The notes beneath the pieces are model-generated. The model searched no databases, was not told where the DNA came from, and saw only the letters and a program-made list of their open reading frames with translations. The position numbers were made by a program, and so were the translations under genes. Shown here one piece after another: positions 26,087 through 33,756 of a DNA stretch of 42,739 bases (position 1 is its first letter; the number at the start of each line of letters is the position of its first letter). The stretch spans positions 1 to 42,739 of the forward strand of contig JAUVHU010000011.1 in NCBI GenBank assembly GCA_030593145.1, read 5' to 3'. This DNA is from Desulfobacteraceae bacterium. Its GTDB lineage: Bacteria; Desulfobacterota; Desulfobacteria; Desulfobacterales; ETH-SRB1.

Positions 26087-27052
26087 ATGGTATTCGGTCT
26101 GTTTAAACAGAAAAAAGATAAGCCAGAAGTTGCGGATTCATCAAAATCAATAGGTATATTTGAACGTCTGAAAAACGGCCTGTCCAAGACCCGCAAAATC
26201 CTTACAACAGATATAGACCAGCTCTTTGCCGGCAACAGGAAGATCGATGATGATTTGTTAGAGGAACTTGAAGAGCTTCTGATAACCTCAGACATAGGTG
26301 TCCAAACCAGCACGGAACTTATACAACGCATTTCAAAGAAGTCCTCTAATATATCCAACGCAGAGCAACTGAAAAAATCTCTTAAAGAAGAAATACTCTC
26401 ATTTTTTGGCACTCAAACACCTGCTCATAAAAATATTAAATCCAAACCGCATATCATAATGGTGGTCGGAGTTAACGGCACAGGGAAAACAACAACTACT
26501 GGGAAACTGGCGGCAAAATATATAGCTGCCGGGAAAAAGGTTCTTATTGCCGCTTCAGACACCTTTCGGGCCGCGGCAATAGAACAGCTTACAATCTGGG
26601 CCGATAGAGCAGGCGCTGAAATCGTAAAGCACAAAGATAATGCAGACCCTGCAGCAGTTGCATATGATAGTATTGAAGCCGCATTAGCGAGAGATGTTGA
26701 TATCGTTCTTGTTGATACAGCAGGAAGGCTTCATACAAAAGTAAACCTGATGGAAGAACTTAAAAAAATAAAACGCACAATTTCGAAAAAAATGCCTGAT
26801 GCTCCCCATGAAATATTGCTTGTTCTCGATGCAACAACAGGCCAGAACGCTCTTTCTCAAGCCAGATTGTTTAATGATGCGATAGGAGTTACTGGAATCG
26901 CTTTAACAAAACTCGATGGAACCGCTAAGGGAGGAATTGTTGTAAGCATATGCAACAGTCTTGAAATCCAATTGAAGTATATTGGAATTGGAGAACAAAT
27001 TGATGACCTTCAGGATTTCGATCCTGCACAGTTTGTAAACGCACTTTTTTAA
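26087..27052 (+). CDS. ftsY: signal recognition particle receptor FtsY
   Basis: The 321-residue SRP GTPase docks ribosome-SRP complexes at the membrane. A short charged N-terminal part is followed by the N domain (IDDDLLEELEELLITSDIG) and the G domain with GVNGTGKTTTTGKLA, DTFRAAAIEQL, DTAGRLHTK, TKLDGTAKGG and the closing GIGEQIDDLQDF. The acidic A domain of E. coli FtsY is absent, as in many bacteria. TAAGG lies upstream of the ATG, and the gene is in an operon with smc. Confidence 0.97.
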   Translation: MVFGLFKQKKDKPEVADSSKSIGIFERLKNGLSKTRKILTTDIDQLFAGNRKIDDDLLEELEELLITSDIGVQTSTELIQRISKKSSNISNAEQLKKSLKEEILSFFGTQTPAHKNIKSKPHIIMVVGVNGTGKTTTTGKLAAKYIAAGKKVLIAASDTFRAAAIEQLTIWADRAGAEIVKHKDNADPAAVAYDSIEAALARDVDIVLVDTAGRLHTKVNLMEELKKIKRTISKKMPDAPHEILLVLDATTGQNALSQARLFNDAIGVTGIALTKLDGTAKGGIVVSICNSLEIQLKYIGIGEQIDDLQDFDPAQFVNALF

Positions 27053-27186
27053 GGGCCTCGGCAAGAAGGAAAAAAGTCCGACTTTAATTTAACTCTATAA
27101 TGGCTAAGTAAAAAGGTTTATATACAAAGCGTAGTGTTTTTTCAGGAACGAGGCCATATATGTAGTATACTGAGTATCTGAAAAAA

Positions 27187-27440
27187 TACTACAACGCAGT
27201 AGATGGGACTTTTTACGACGCCATCAAAATTAATAATTCTCAACGTATTCCTCCGATTGCACGAAGTGCATTTTTTCAAGCCGTAAGGCGCAACCGTTAG
27301 CGCTATATCTTCGCGTTGACTCAGGGCATCCATGCCCTTCGCCCTAACGGGCAAAATGGCTTTTGTCCAATTCCGCTGTCCTGCGGAATTGCCCTTGAAA
27401 TTGAGTCCCGCTTGTAGCGAGACTCAATTTCAAAGGTCTT
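27187..27440. repeat. cluster of half-element and hairpins between ftsY and HU
   Basis: CAACGCAGTAGATGGGACTT through CGCCATCAA (27194-27228) is the same half-element seen in the chimera at 16728. Further right come separate hairpins: GGGCATCCATGCCC, AATTCCGCTGTCCTGCGGAATT with its arms inverted, and a long one whose arms TTGAAATTGAGTC and GACTCAATTTCAA (about 27393-27434) flank CCGCTTGTAGCGA. The 606-base gap has no convincing gene. Confidence 0.6.
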
Positions 27441-27571
27441 ATTTTTTCCATGTTGCTGAGTTCCTGTTGTGCGAAAACACTGGATTCTGGATAATCACAT
27501 ACCGCAAATATAACCATAAAGCAGATTAACATGATTTTATTAAAAAAAATGTTGACAAATGCTTATTTGTA

Positions 27572-27598
27572 TTGACATAAACAATAACTTGCTATATG
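27572..27598 (+). promoter_or_regulatory. candidate promoter of the HU gene
   Basis: TTGACA (27572-27577) and TATATG (27593-27598) are 15 bases apart, slightly short of optimal. They lie about 60 bases upstream of the HU start codon. A second TTGACA is at 27552-27557. Confidence 0.45.
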
Positions 27599-27658
27599 GA
27601 CTTATAGCAAACAGGCGATTGACGGTTATTAACCAAATAAAAATGGAGGAGAAACACT

Positions 27659-27931
27659 ATGACAAAGGCTGAATTAGTAGACAACATCGCAAAAGATGCT
27701 GGCATTTCCAAAGTCGCGGCTGCAGGTGCACTGAATTCTTTTATGGCCAACGTAACAAAGGCTCTGAAGAAAAAAGACGGCAAAGTTACGCTGGTCGGGT
27801 TTGGAACTTTTTCAAAAGTCCGCAGAAAAGCTCGCAAAGGACGCAATCCTCAGACTGGTGCCCCAATCAAAATCAAAGCTTGTAATGTCGTAAAATTTCG
27901 ACCCGGTAAAAAATTAAAAAGCGCTATCTAA
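27659..27931 (+). CDS. hup: HU-family DNA-binding protein
   Basis: The 90-residue nucleoid protein bends and compacts DNA as a dimer. It has the family start MTKAELVDNIAKDAGISK, the core GFGTFSKVRRKARKGRNPQTG and the ending VVKFRPGKKLK. The beta-arm carries the usual proline and basic residues. AATGGAGGAG precedes the ATG, and a hairpin terminator follows, so it is its own transcription unit. HU rather than IHF is favoured by the arm sequence; alpha or beta type cannot be assigned. Confidence 0.95.
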   Translation: MTKAELVDNIAKDAGISKVAAAGALNSFMANVTKALKKKDGKVTLVGFGTFSKVRRKARKGRNPQTGAPIKIKACNVVKFRPGKKLKSAI

Positions 27932-27953
27932 GGCATACATAATTAAGAAGTTA

Positions 27954-27992
27954 TTAAGGCGGTTTATTTTTATAATTAATAAACCGCCTTAA
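27954..27992. terminator. terminator after HU, possibly bidirectional
   Basis: A perfect 15-bp stem (TTAAGGCGGTTTATT / AATAAACCGCCTTAA) with a 9-base loop is followed by TTTATG. It lies between HU and the converging acylphosphatase gene, so it may stop transcription in both directions. Confidence 0.75.
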
Positions 27993-28019
27993 TTTATGTA
28001 AGCTTTGAAAACACCTTCC

Positions 28020-28301
28020 TTAAAAAGTAATCTCAAAATCCCCATACTCACCCGTGTAAGCTTCCCATTTTATATCCACACTGTTAACTATTGAAAGATC
28101 CGGGCCTTTTTTGCACCATTCAATAACTGCGCTAATACTTTCTTCATCCCCTTCAAAAAGTGCTTCAACAGTTCCATCTCTTTTATTTCTAACCCATCCA
28201 TAGACTCCTGCTGCATCTACCGTGCGTTTTGTCTCCATTCTAAAAAAAACGCCCTGGACCCTGCCGGCAATTAATACATGAGCTCTAACTTTTTTTCCCA
28301 T
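28020..28301 (-). CDS. acyP: acylphosphatase
   Basis: The 93-residue enzyme hydrolyses acyl phosphates. The signature is complete: GRVQGVFFRMETKR carries the phosphate-binding loop and its arginine, and GWVRNKRDGTVEALFEG carries the catalytic asparagine. Its ribosome site (AGGAGGG) lies within the last codons of the upstream ligase gene, 5 bases away, so the two are co-transcribed. Confidence 0.93.
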   Translation of the reverse strand: MGKKVRAHVLIAGRVQGVFFRMETKRTVDAAGVYGWVRNKRDGTVEALFEGDEESISAVIEWCKKGPDLSIVNSVDIKWEAYTGEYGDFEITF

Positions 28302-28306
28302 GATTG

Positions 28307-30157
28307 TTAACCCTCCTGGTCAGATCGGAATCTTTTTATCATATTCAAATAATCGGTTTCAGATATAATCCGGCTACCTGATGTTTTTGCTTTTTCTATT
28401 TTTTTTGCCCCTACTTTCTCCCCGCATACAAGGTAATCTGTTTTCCCTGTGACAGAACTTTGAACCCTTGCTCCAAGCTTTCTCGCTTCTATCTGCATTT
28501 CTTCCCTGTTTCCATGAAGCATCTTTCCGGTAAATACAATGCCCTTTCCCGCAATCGGAGTATCAAGAGTGTCAAGCTCTTCTGCAAGAGGCGTTTTATC
28601 AAGGTTAAAACCCATAGATAGCATATGACTCATTGTATCTTTAATTCTCGTAATACCGCTCTCAATAGACAGGCTTGTTATTGCGCCAAAACCGTGTATT
28701 GTTTCAATCTGCTCTGCTTTTACATCCACAAGATCTTCGAGTTTGATGTGTGAAAGCAATTTCCTGCTATCTCCGTTTCCAAGATCGGAAATCCCAAATG
28801 CCGCTAAAAAACGCCACTCTTCAACATGCTTGTTTTTGCTGATATTGATGGCCTCTGCAAGATTTTTTGATTGAACCGGGCCAAAACCGATATTAAGAAA
28901 ATCGCTCTCAGACATAGCATAAATTTTCTCAAGGCTGTCAAATCCATTGTCCACAAGCCTTTGAATCGTCTTTATCCCAAACCAGTCGGCATTGCCAAGA
29001 ACTTTAAACCAGTGGCTTAAGCTTTGCTCTATCTTGGCTTTGCATAAATCATTATTGCACTTAAGAAAATCATTACTCCATTCTAAAACGCTGTTACATG
29101 AAGGGCATTTATCCGGAATAACGATTTGATCCGATTCTTTAATTACTTTCTCAAGCTTTGGAATTACTTCACCGCTTCTTATGACCTCTACTTCAGCATT
29201 AATGCCGATTTTCTTTTTAAGTATAAGACCGGCATTATGAGCTGTAACCCTCCTGATGGTAGCTCCGGAAAGTGATACAGGACAAACTTCCAGGACAGGT
29301 GTAATATTGCCGGTCCTTCCAACCTGCCACTTGATTCCTTCGACAATTGTTATGGCTGTCTCTCCCTTTGTTTTATAAGCTATTTGCCATCTGTAATGAT
29401 GAGCTGTCGATCCCATATATTTTTTAACTTCTTCATTAGTTACTTCTGCCACCACACCATCTGTTGGATAATCTGTTCTTGCTGTAAGATCTGATAAAAT
29501 ATTATCTATGTTTTGCACGAGCTCATCAGCACTTCCGTTCCAAACGGGCAAAGCAGCATATGGAACAAAACATACAACCTCATCCTGAAGAGCCTTTTTA
29601 GCAAAAACATTTAAAGTGTCAGAAGCAACAATCCCGACAACCATATTTCTTGGGTGCTCAAATTCACCGGACAAATGCTCATCAAAATAGGATTTGACAA
29701 TCACAATCTCTCCAAGGCCCAATCCTCTGCCACCAACCGGAATTACTCCTTTCTTGAAAGCATTGCTTATCTCGTATCCGACTTCACCATTTCCTCTGGT
29801 TGCAAATATATTCCCATCATCTCGTGCGGCAAGCCCGTCAAGCTTTGAAGTAACCTTAAACAAAATATCTGTTATGCCTATCTCACCAGCCTCTTTCTTT
29901 ACCCTGGCTACAAATCTCGCAAGTGCCTCCTTTGTGTAAGCTTTTTCAGTTGAAAGCATTGAAACAGGATGTTTTATTTCTTTTCTTGCTTCAAATTTTT
30001 CAGGTTCCACAATATGAAGAAAAGGATGAGCCGGATCAAGTTCACGAAGCTTTTGTACAAAGCCGTCGTATTCATGGTCGCTTACCAGCGGGTTCCCGCT
30101 TCTATATGCCTCGTTATATCTTTTTAGAGTTTTGACTAAACGTTCTATCTCTTCCAT
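28307..30157 (-). CDS. divergent NAD-dependent DNA ligase (LigA-like)
   Basis: The 616-residue protein keeps the LigA domain order. The NMN-binding Ia part has the motif SDHEYD at 26-31. The adenylation domain has K105-L-D-G. An OB fold, a four-cysteine zinc finger (CPSC...CNNDLC), helix-hairpin-helix repeats and a C-terminal BRCT domain (about 535-610) follow. It is some 50 residues shorter than usual. The adenylation domain departs from the consensus: VSMLSTEKAYT stands where the MLSL-x-x-AF motif is normal, and FEHPRNMVVGIVASDTL replaces the FANPRN-AAGS type. It may be a second ligase beside a canonical LigA elsewhere, or the only one in an unusual lineage. It is followed by acyP in one operon. 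Confidence 0.78.
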   Translation of the reverse strand: MEEIERLVKTLKRYNEAYRSGNPLVSDHEYDGFVQKLRELDPAHPFLHIVEPEKFEARKEIKHPVSMLSTEKAYTKEALARFVARVKKEAGEIGITDILFKVTSKLDGLAARDDGNIFATRGNGEVGYEISNAFKKGVIPVGGRGLGLGEIVIVKSYFDEHLSGEFEHPRNMVVGIVASDTLNVFAKKALQDEVVCFVPYAALPVWNGSADELVQNIDNILSDLTARTDYPTDGVVAEVTNEEVKKYMGSTAHHYRWQIAYKTKGETAITIVEGIKWQVGRTGNITPVLEVCPVSLSGATIRRVTAHNAGLILKKKIGINAEVEVIRSGEVIPKLEKVIKESDQIVIPDKCPSCNSVLEWSNDFLKCNNDLCKAKIEQSLSHWFKVLGNADWFGIKTIQRLVDNGFDSLEKIYAMSESDFLNIGFGPVQSKNLAEAINISKNKHVEEWRFLAAFGISDLGNGDSRKLLSHIKLEDLVDVKAEQIETIHGFGAITSLSIESGITRIKDTMSHMLSMGFNLDKTPLAEELDTLDTPIAGKGIVFTGKMLHGNREEMQIEARKLGARVQSSVTGKTDYLVCGEKVGAKKIEKAKTSGSRIISETDYLNMIKRFRSDQEG

Positions 30158-30171
30158 TATTTTTCCTGCTT

Positions 30172-30262
30172 AAAAACCTAAGTCGAGCAATTTTTTGCTA
30201 AGCCTTTATGCGCAAGAGATCGGCGCAGATCGAGTAAAGAATCGCTCAATTTAGGTTTAAAA
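30172..30262. mobile_element. 91-bp palindromic element, family C copy 2
   Basis: The ends AACCTAAGTCGAGCAATTTT and inverted AATCGCTCAATTTAGGTT enclose GCGCAAGAGATCGGCGCAGA, shared with the copy at 22081. The long hairpin core of that copy is missing. Its left end sits 15 bases upstream of the ligase start. Its right end supplies the last codons and the stop of the nucleoside phosphorylase. Confidence 0.75.
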
Positions 30263-30995
30263 TTGATGCGTTTGTAAAAAGTTCCTTAATCACTTCACAT
30301 ACAGCCTTGCGGCTTTTTCTGAAGACTTTTTCATGAAAGCCTGCCAGATGCCTGAATGTAGATATTTCATCAGAAACAACCAGGATTCCGCCTACTTCAA
30401 CTTCCCGAAATTTTCCTACACTAAAAAGAGCTGAAAGTTCCATTTCAACAGCTATCGCATCCTTTTTTTGAAAATGCTCGACCTTTTCACGTGTCTCCCT
30501 GTAAATGCCGTCAGTAGACCATATAACCCCTTCATGAAAAGAAAGCCCTTTCTTTCTTAAGGCCTCCTTTATACTTTCAGATATGTTGCCGTATGGTCGC
30601 GCCAAACTGCCGTCAACCTTTCCGTAATGTTTTGATGTACCTTCATCAATAATAGCGCCTGTTGGAATAATAATATCTCCGATCTTGACATCAGGAGAAA
30701 TCGCTCCGCACCATCCTAAAAACAGAATTTTTCTTGCGCCCCATGCAATTAAAGCCTCAAGAAGCATAACAGTATATGGAGCTCCGATAAATGGCCCTGC
30801 CAACGTAATATCATTATCTCCACCGCCAATACATAACCTGCTCATCAGCAGTTTTTTAAATCTATCCCCTTTCAGGTTCATCATACCACAAAGAATTTGC
30901 AGATCGCTCTCGCTGCTTACCATAACGGCATTCGGGCCTAAATCCAAAGAGCCGTTCCCTTTTGCGGGATTTACAATTGCATCATGCTCGTTCAT
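30246..30995 (-). CDS. nucleoside phosphorylase family protein
   Basis: The 249-residue PNP/UDP phosphorylase-type protein splits nucleosides with phosphate in the cytoplasm. The core reads KILFLGWCGAISPDVKIGDIIIPTGA, then GVIWSTDGIYRET, then AVEMELSALFSVG, where the acidic residues bind ribose. The exact substrate (purine or uridine type) cannot be told. The ATG at 30995 with AGGA upstream is favoured. A TTG at 31022 would add 9 residues. A short open frame with a strong ribosome site overlaps the start. The last residues and the stop derive from a palindromic element. Confidence 0.8.
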   Translation of the reverse strand: MNEHDAIVNPAKGNGSLDLGPNAVMVSSESDLQILCGMMNLKGDRFKKLLMSRLCIGGGDNDITLAGPFIGAPYTVMLLEALIAWGARKILFLGWCGAISPDVKIGDIIIPTGAIIDEGTSKHYGKVDGSLARPYGNISESIKEALRKKGLSFHEGVIWSTDGIYRETREKVEHFQKKDAIAVEMELSALFSVGKFREVEVGGILVVSDEISTFRHLAGFHEKVFRKSRKAVCEVIKELFTNASILNLN

Positions 30996-31062
30996 AAGTA
31001 AAGAATCCTGGCTTATGTTCAATTTCCTTCACAACTTTGCTGATATCTCTGATTTCCAACAT
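30982..31062 (-). CDS. 26-codon open frame overlapping the phosphorylase start
   Basis: It begins MLEIRDISKVVKEIEHKP, ends in YERA, and has the strong ribosome site GGAGGAAACC directly before its ATG. This is better than anything before the phosphorylase start at 30995, which it overlaps by 14 bases in another frame. It could be a coupling leader peptide, or the true N terminus of the phosphorylase separated from it by a frameshift. Confidence 0.4.
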   Translation of the reverse strand: MLEIRDISKVVKEIEHKPGFFTYERA

Positions 31063-31149
31063 GGTTTCCTCCGCAATTACGCTATAAATGTTATAGTGTA
31101 ATTGCGTTATTTTCAAGCTCATTTTTGAACAATTGGGTTTTATCCTGAT

Positions 31150-31272
31150 ATGAAATACAGTGTTAAAGTAATTCAATCTCTGCCTGCTCTTCCTAATAAA
31201 CTACCCATTGACCGGAAAGAGAAAAATTGGTATGAAATTACTTTTGATGGTCTCGTAAAAAGTCTTTTGTGA
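31150..31272 (+). CDS. short open frame cut by a palindromic element
   Basis: The 40-codon frame begins MKYSVKVIQSLPALPNK and runs into the family A element at 31245, which supplies its last codons and stop. No ribosome site is evident. It may be the stump of a small gene disrupted by the insertion, or chance. Confidence 0.25.
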   Translation: MKYSVKVIQSLPALPNKLPIDRKEKNWYEITFDGLVKSLL

Positions 31273-31435
31273 ACGACTTTGAGCATTTTGGGAAAAAAGC
31301 AATTGAGATGTTCATCGTTAAGAAATGCAAGCTGTTTGAGGCCGTTAGGCCGAGTTCTTGCATTTTAGATGAACATCTCAATTGCGCCCAAAATGGTCAT
31401 GAAGTGAACAAAATCAACTTTTTACGAATTCATCA
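31245..31435. mobile_element. 191-bp palindromic element, family A copy 2
   Basis: It is nearly identical to the element at 13479: it opens TGATGGTCTCGTAAAAAGTC and ends AACTTTTTACGAATTCATCA. The heptamer ACTTTTG stands at both edges (31240-31246 and 31435-31441), a possible target-site duplication. It lies just upstream of the DUF3786 gene. Confidence 0.85.
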
Positions 31436-31477
31436 CTTTTGACCAAATACAAAATAATTACCCCAAAAGAGATTTAT

Positions 31478-32125
31478 ATGTCCAGAGAAGACGACTACAG
31501 GGCTGCGCGTACACTGGCTATCGAGGAATTAAAAACCTGTGATATAAAACAGTGTTGTGTAAGCGCAAAGCTTGAAATAAAAAATAAGAGCGCAGGAGAG
31601 CGTCAGGTCATCTTTCCTTATATTAACCAGCGCTATATACTCAATATCGATGACAAGACGATTGCATTTGAAGAGGATGCGGGCAGACCGAGCTTACCTG
31701 AACAAGTTTTGATGTTGCACTATCTTCTTAAAGCAAAAGCGATTCCCTTTTCCGGCGAATTGATTACTTTTCGCGAGGTCCCCTCAGGGACTTTTTACTA
31801 TCAGGCATTTTTCAAACGGGCCGTTGCCCCCCTTGTAAAGGGATTTGGCTCGTGCCCCTCGTTGCTTGATCGGGTAGCGGATATTATTGGTGAAATCGTT
31901 CCTTCTCCTGCAGACAGGGCTCTCAAGATTGCTGTGCTTCCGCTAATTCCGGTGATTCTTTCTATCTGGGAAGAGGATGAGGAGTTTCCGGCAGAAGGAA
32001 ATGTTTATTTCGACACTACGATAAGTTCCCATCTTTCTACCGAAGATATCGCGTATGCTGGAAGTGCCGCTGTATATACAGCGCTCGGCATTGCGAGAGG
32101 AATGGAACAAAAGCATAAAAATTAA
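31478..32125 (+). CDS. DUF3786 domain protein
   Basis: The 215-residue soluble protein belongs to the DUF3786 family, seen from LPEQVLMLHYLLKAKAIPFSG, ITFREVPSGTFYYQAFFKRA and PLVKGFGSCPSLLDR. Its function is unknown. Members are found in anaerobes such as sulfate reducers and acetogens. The ATG at 31478 with AAAGAGA upstream is taken as the start. A TTG at 31439 would add 13 residues but starts at the edge of a repeat element. Confidence 0.7.
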   Translation: MSREDDYRAARTLAIEELKTCDIKQCCVSAKLEIKNKSAGERQVIFPYINQRYILNIDDKTIAFEEDAGRPSLPEQVLMLHYLLKAKAIPFSGELITFREVPSGTFYYQAFFKRAVAPLVKGFGSCPSLLDRVADIIGEIVPSPADRALKIAVLPLIPVILSIWEEDEEFPAEGNVYFDTTISSHLSTEDIAYAGSAAVYTALGIARGMEQKHKN

Positions 32126-32130
32126 AAAAA

Positions 32131-32655
32131 TCAGGATTTAATCCATTTTTTGATCAGAGGGACGGTTTCGCTGTTCCATTTATTTGAAATCCTTATTTGA
32201 ATAAATTGGGTATAAAGATTTTCAACCAGTGAAACCACCTTTTCATAAAGGTATATCTTTTCAAGAACAGCTCCTTCAACATCTTCCTTTTTTTCAATCT
32301 TTCCGGTTTCAGGCGGTCTTAATGATGAAACATTAAGGCTTTCACCTTTAATATTAAATTTCCATTCATGATCACCGGTTTTTAAAGAAAAATTCAGCTC
32401 TGTGACAACTCCGCCCTTTTGAAGAGAAAGCTTTGCTTCCTCAAGACCGGCATCATCCCCCTTTATTGTGATGTTTTCTACCCTGTTGTCGAGGCTGTTT
32501 TCAAGGACAATACGGTTGTCCATTTCAAGCGAAAGCATATCACTTTGTGTTTTAAGTATGCTGGATTGATCCACATCCATAATAAACCAGAGCCATGTTA
32601 AAAATTCATGCCCGAGAAATTTATACCTGTTGTATGCAACTGAAACATCTAACAT
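32131..32655 (-). CDS. RdgC-like protein, C-terminal half
   Basis: The 174-residue protein contains FLGHEFLTWLWFIMDVD and a C-terminal helical part (EKVVSLVENLYTQFIQIRIS) that resemble the second half of long RdgC-like proteins, which bind DNA as rings. It is in the same frame as the N-terminal half upstream, separated only by TAA ATT before its ATG. It has no clear ribosome site of its own, so it depends on coupling to, or readthrough of, the upstream cistron. Confidence 0.6.
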   Translation of the reverse strand: MLDVSVAYNRYKFLGHEFLTWLWFIMDVDQSSILKTQSDMLSLEMDNRIVLENSLDNRVENITIKGDDAGLEEAKLSLQKGGVVTELNFSLKTGDHEWKFNIKGESLNVSSLRPPETGKIEKKEDVEGAVLEKIYLYEKVVSLVENLYTQFIQIRISNKWNSETVPLIKKWIKS

Positions 32656-32658
32656 AAT

Positions 32659-33273
32659 TTAATCCATGAATTTTGTCCGTGAAATAGTTGATAAAAGATC
32701 ACGCTCTCTATCTGTAATGCCTGCGGCAAGCTCGGCCATTGTATAGGGAAAGAGCCGGATCAGTGATAATCTGAAAGATTTGGAAAAAAGTGTTTCAAGC
32801 TCTTCATTGGCAGCTTTTTGGTTGGAAAAAAACCATAAAGAGGATTCCTCATAATTCCAGATAATATCGTAAATATTCGGGGTTGCCGGAATGCGAAGGA
32901 TAAGAGCATTGGTTACATGTTCCCTTATGTCTTTTTTTTCATTTCGCGACAGGTGTTCCCTCCCACTTTCAGCCAGTTTTTTGGCAACCTCAATAGTATA
33001 ATATTTTTTAATGATTTTTGAAGGAATGCTTTTTTTGTCAATTCTCAGTGAAAAAACAAAATGAGCGCCGATAACACAAGATGAAGTCTCAAAATCAGGC
33101 AGATACGGGTTATCAAAAGAAGTCCATCCTGCTGTTTTTTCCATTGATTCATTATCAATTTCTATAATGGAGTTTTTGTTAAGACCCTCCATGACTGTCT
33201 TGATAAGAGGACCTTGAATTTCTCCTTTTACCTTGTATCTTGTAATGGATACAGATGACGATAGTAGTCTCAT
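32659..33273 (-). CDS. rdgC: RdgC-like protein, N-terminal half
   Basis: The 204-residue protein resembles the N-terminal domain of the recombination-associated DNA-binding protein RdgC: SIPSKIIKKYYTIEVAKKLA followed by LSRNEKKDIREHVTNALILRI and the WFFSNQKAANEELETLFSKSF block. Bacterial RdgC is normally about 300 residues or, in related lineages, longer with an extra C-terminal part. Here that part is the next open frame, in phase, after a single TAA. A lesion or a natural split are both possible. Confidence 0.6.
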   Translation of the reverse strand: MRLLSSSVSITRYKVKGEIQGPLIKTVMEGLNKNSIIEIDNESMEKTAGWTSFDNPYLPDFETSSCVIGAHFVFSLRIDKKSIPSKIIKKYYTIEVAKKLAESGREHLSRNEKKDIREHVTNALILRIPATPNIYDIIWNYEESSLWFFSNQKAANEELETLFSKSFRLSLIRLFPYTMAELAAGITDRERDLLSTISRTKFMD

Positions 33274-33332
33274 GGTTTCAAACCTTTAAATTTGTATTAA
33301 TTGGGCGCGTTGAAAATTTGTCTGCTCTTCCA

Positions 33333-33587
33333 TCATTCGGGCTTTGCCAAGTTCGAAAGCTCATCTTTTACTTCGTCAATAATTTCGTAAAACCAGCTCA
33401 GGTCTTCAATTGTCAGACGGCCCGCTTTTACAGGCGCTCTGTCAGACCCGTCCTGCTTTTTCAGTATTCTTGGGCCTATCTGAAGTTTCGGCTGAGACTT
33501 ATCATACCGGTTAATAGAAACAAGCAGCCCTGTTTCTTCACATTTCCATTTTTTAAGTACTTTATCCTTTTCTGGGTCAAAAGCCAT
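33333..33587 (-). CDS. conserved small protein
   Basis: The 84-residue soluble protein begins MAFDPEKDKVLKKWKCEETG; its middle (LQIGPRILKKQDGSDRAPVK) and C terminus are charged. No domain is recognised. The ATG at 33587 follows AAAGGAGAAT and is preferred to a start 12 codons upstream. It is the first gene of a likely unit with the two RdgC-like cistrons, 59 bases upstream of them. Confidence 0.6.
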   Translation of the reverse strand: MAFDPEKDKVLKKWKCEETGLLVSINRYDKSQPKLQIGPRILKKQDGSDRAPVKAGRLTIEDLSWFYEIIDEVKDELSNLAKPE

Positions 33588-33756
33588 AATATTCTCCTTT
33601 AATAAATGTAATGATTGAGCCACAAAGGCACTAAAACACCAAGATTATAAATATTGGGTCCCATTCCCGGGCATTATTGATATCGACTGAATGAAAAAGG
33701 CTTAAACCGCTGATGCGGAAAAGCCATAATTAATTTTAAAACAACTAAGGTATTAT

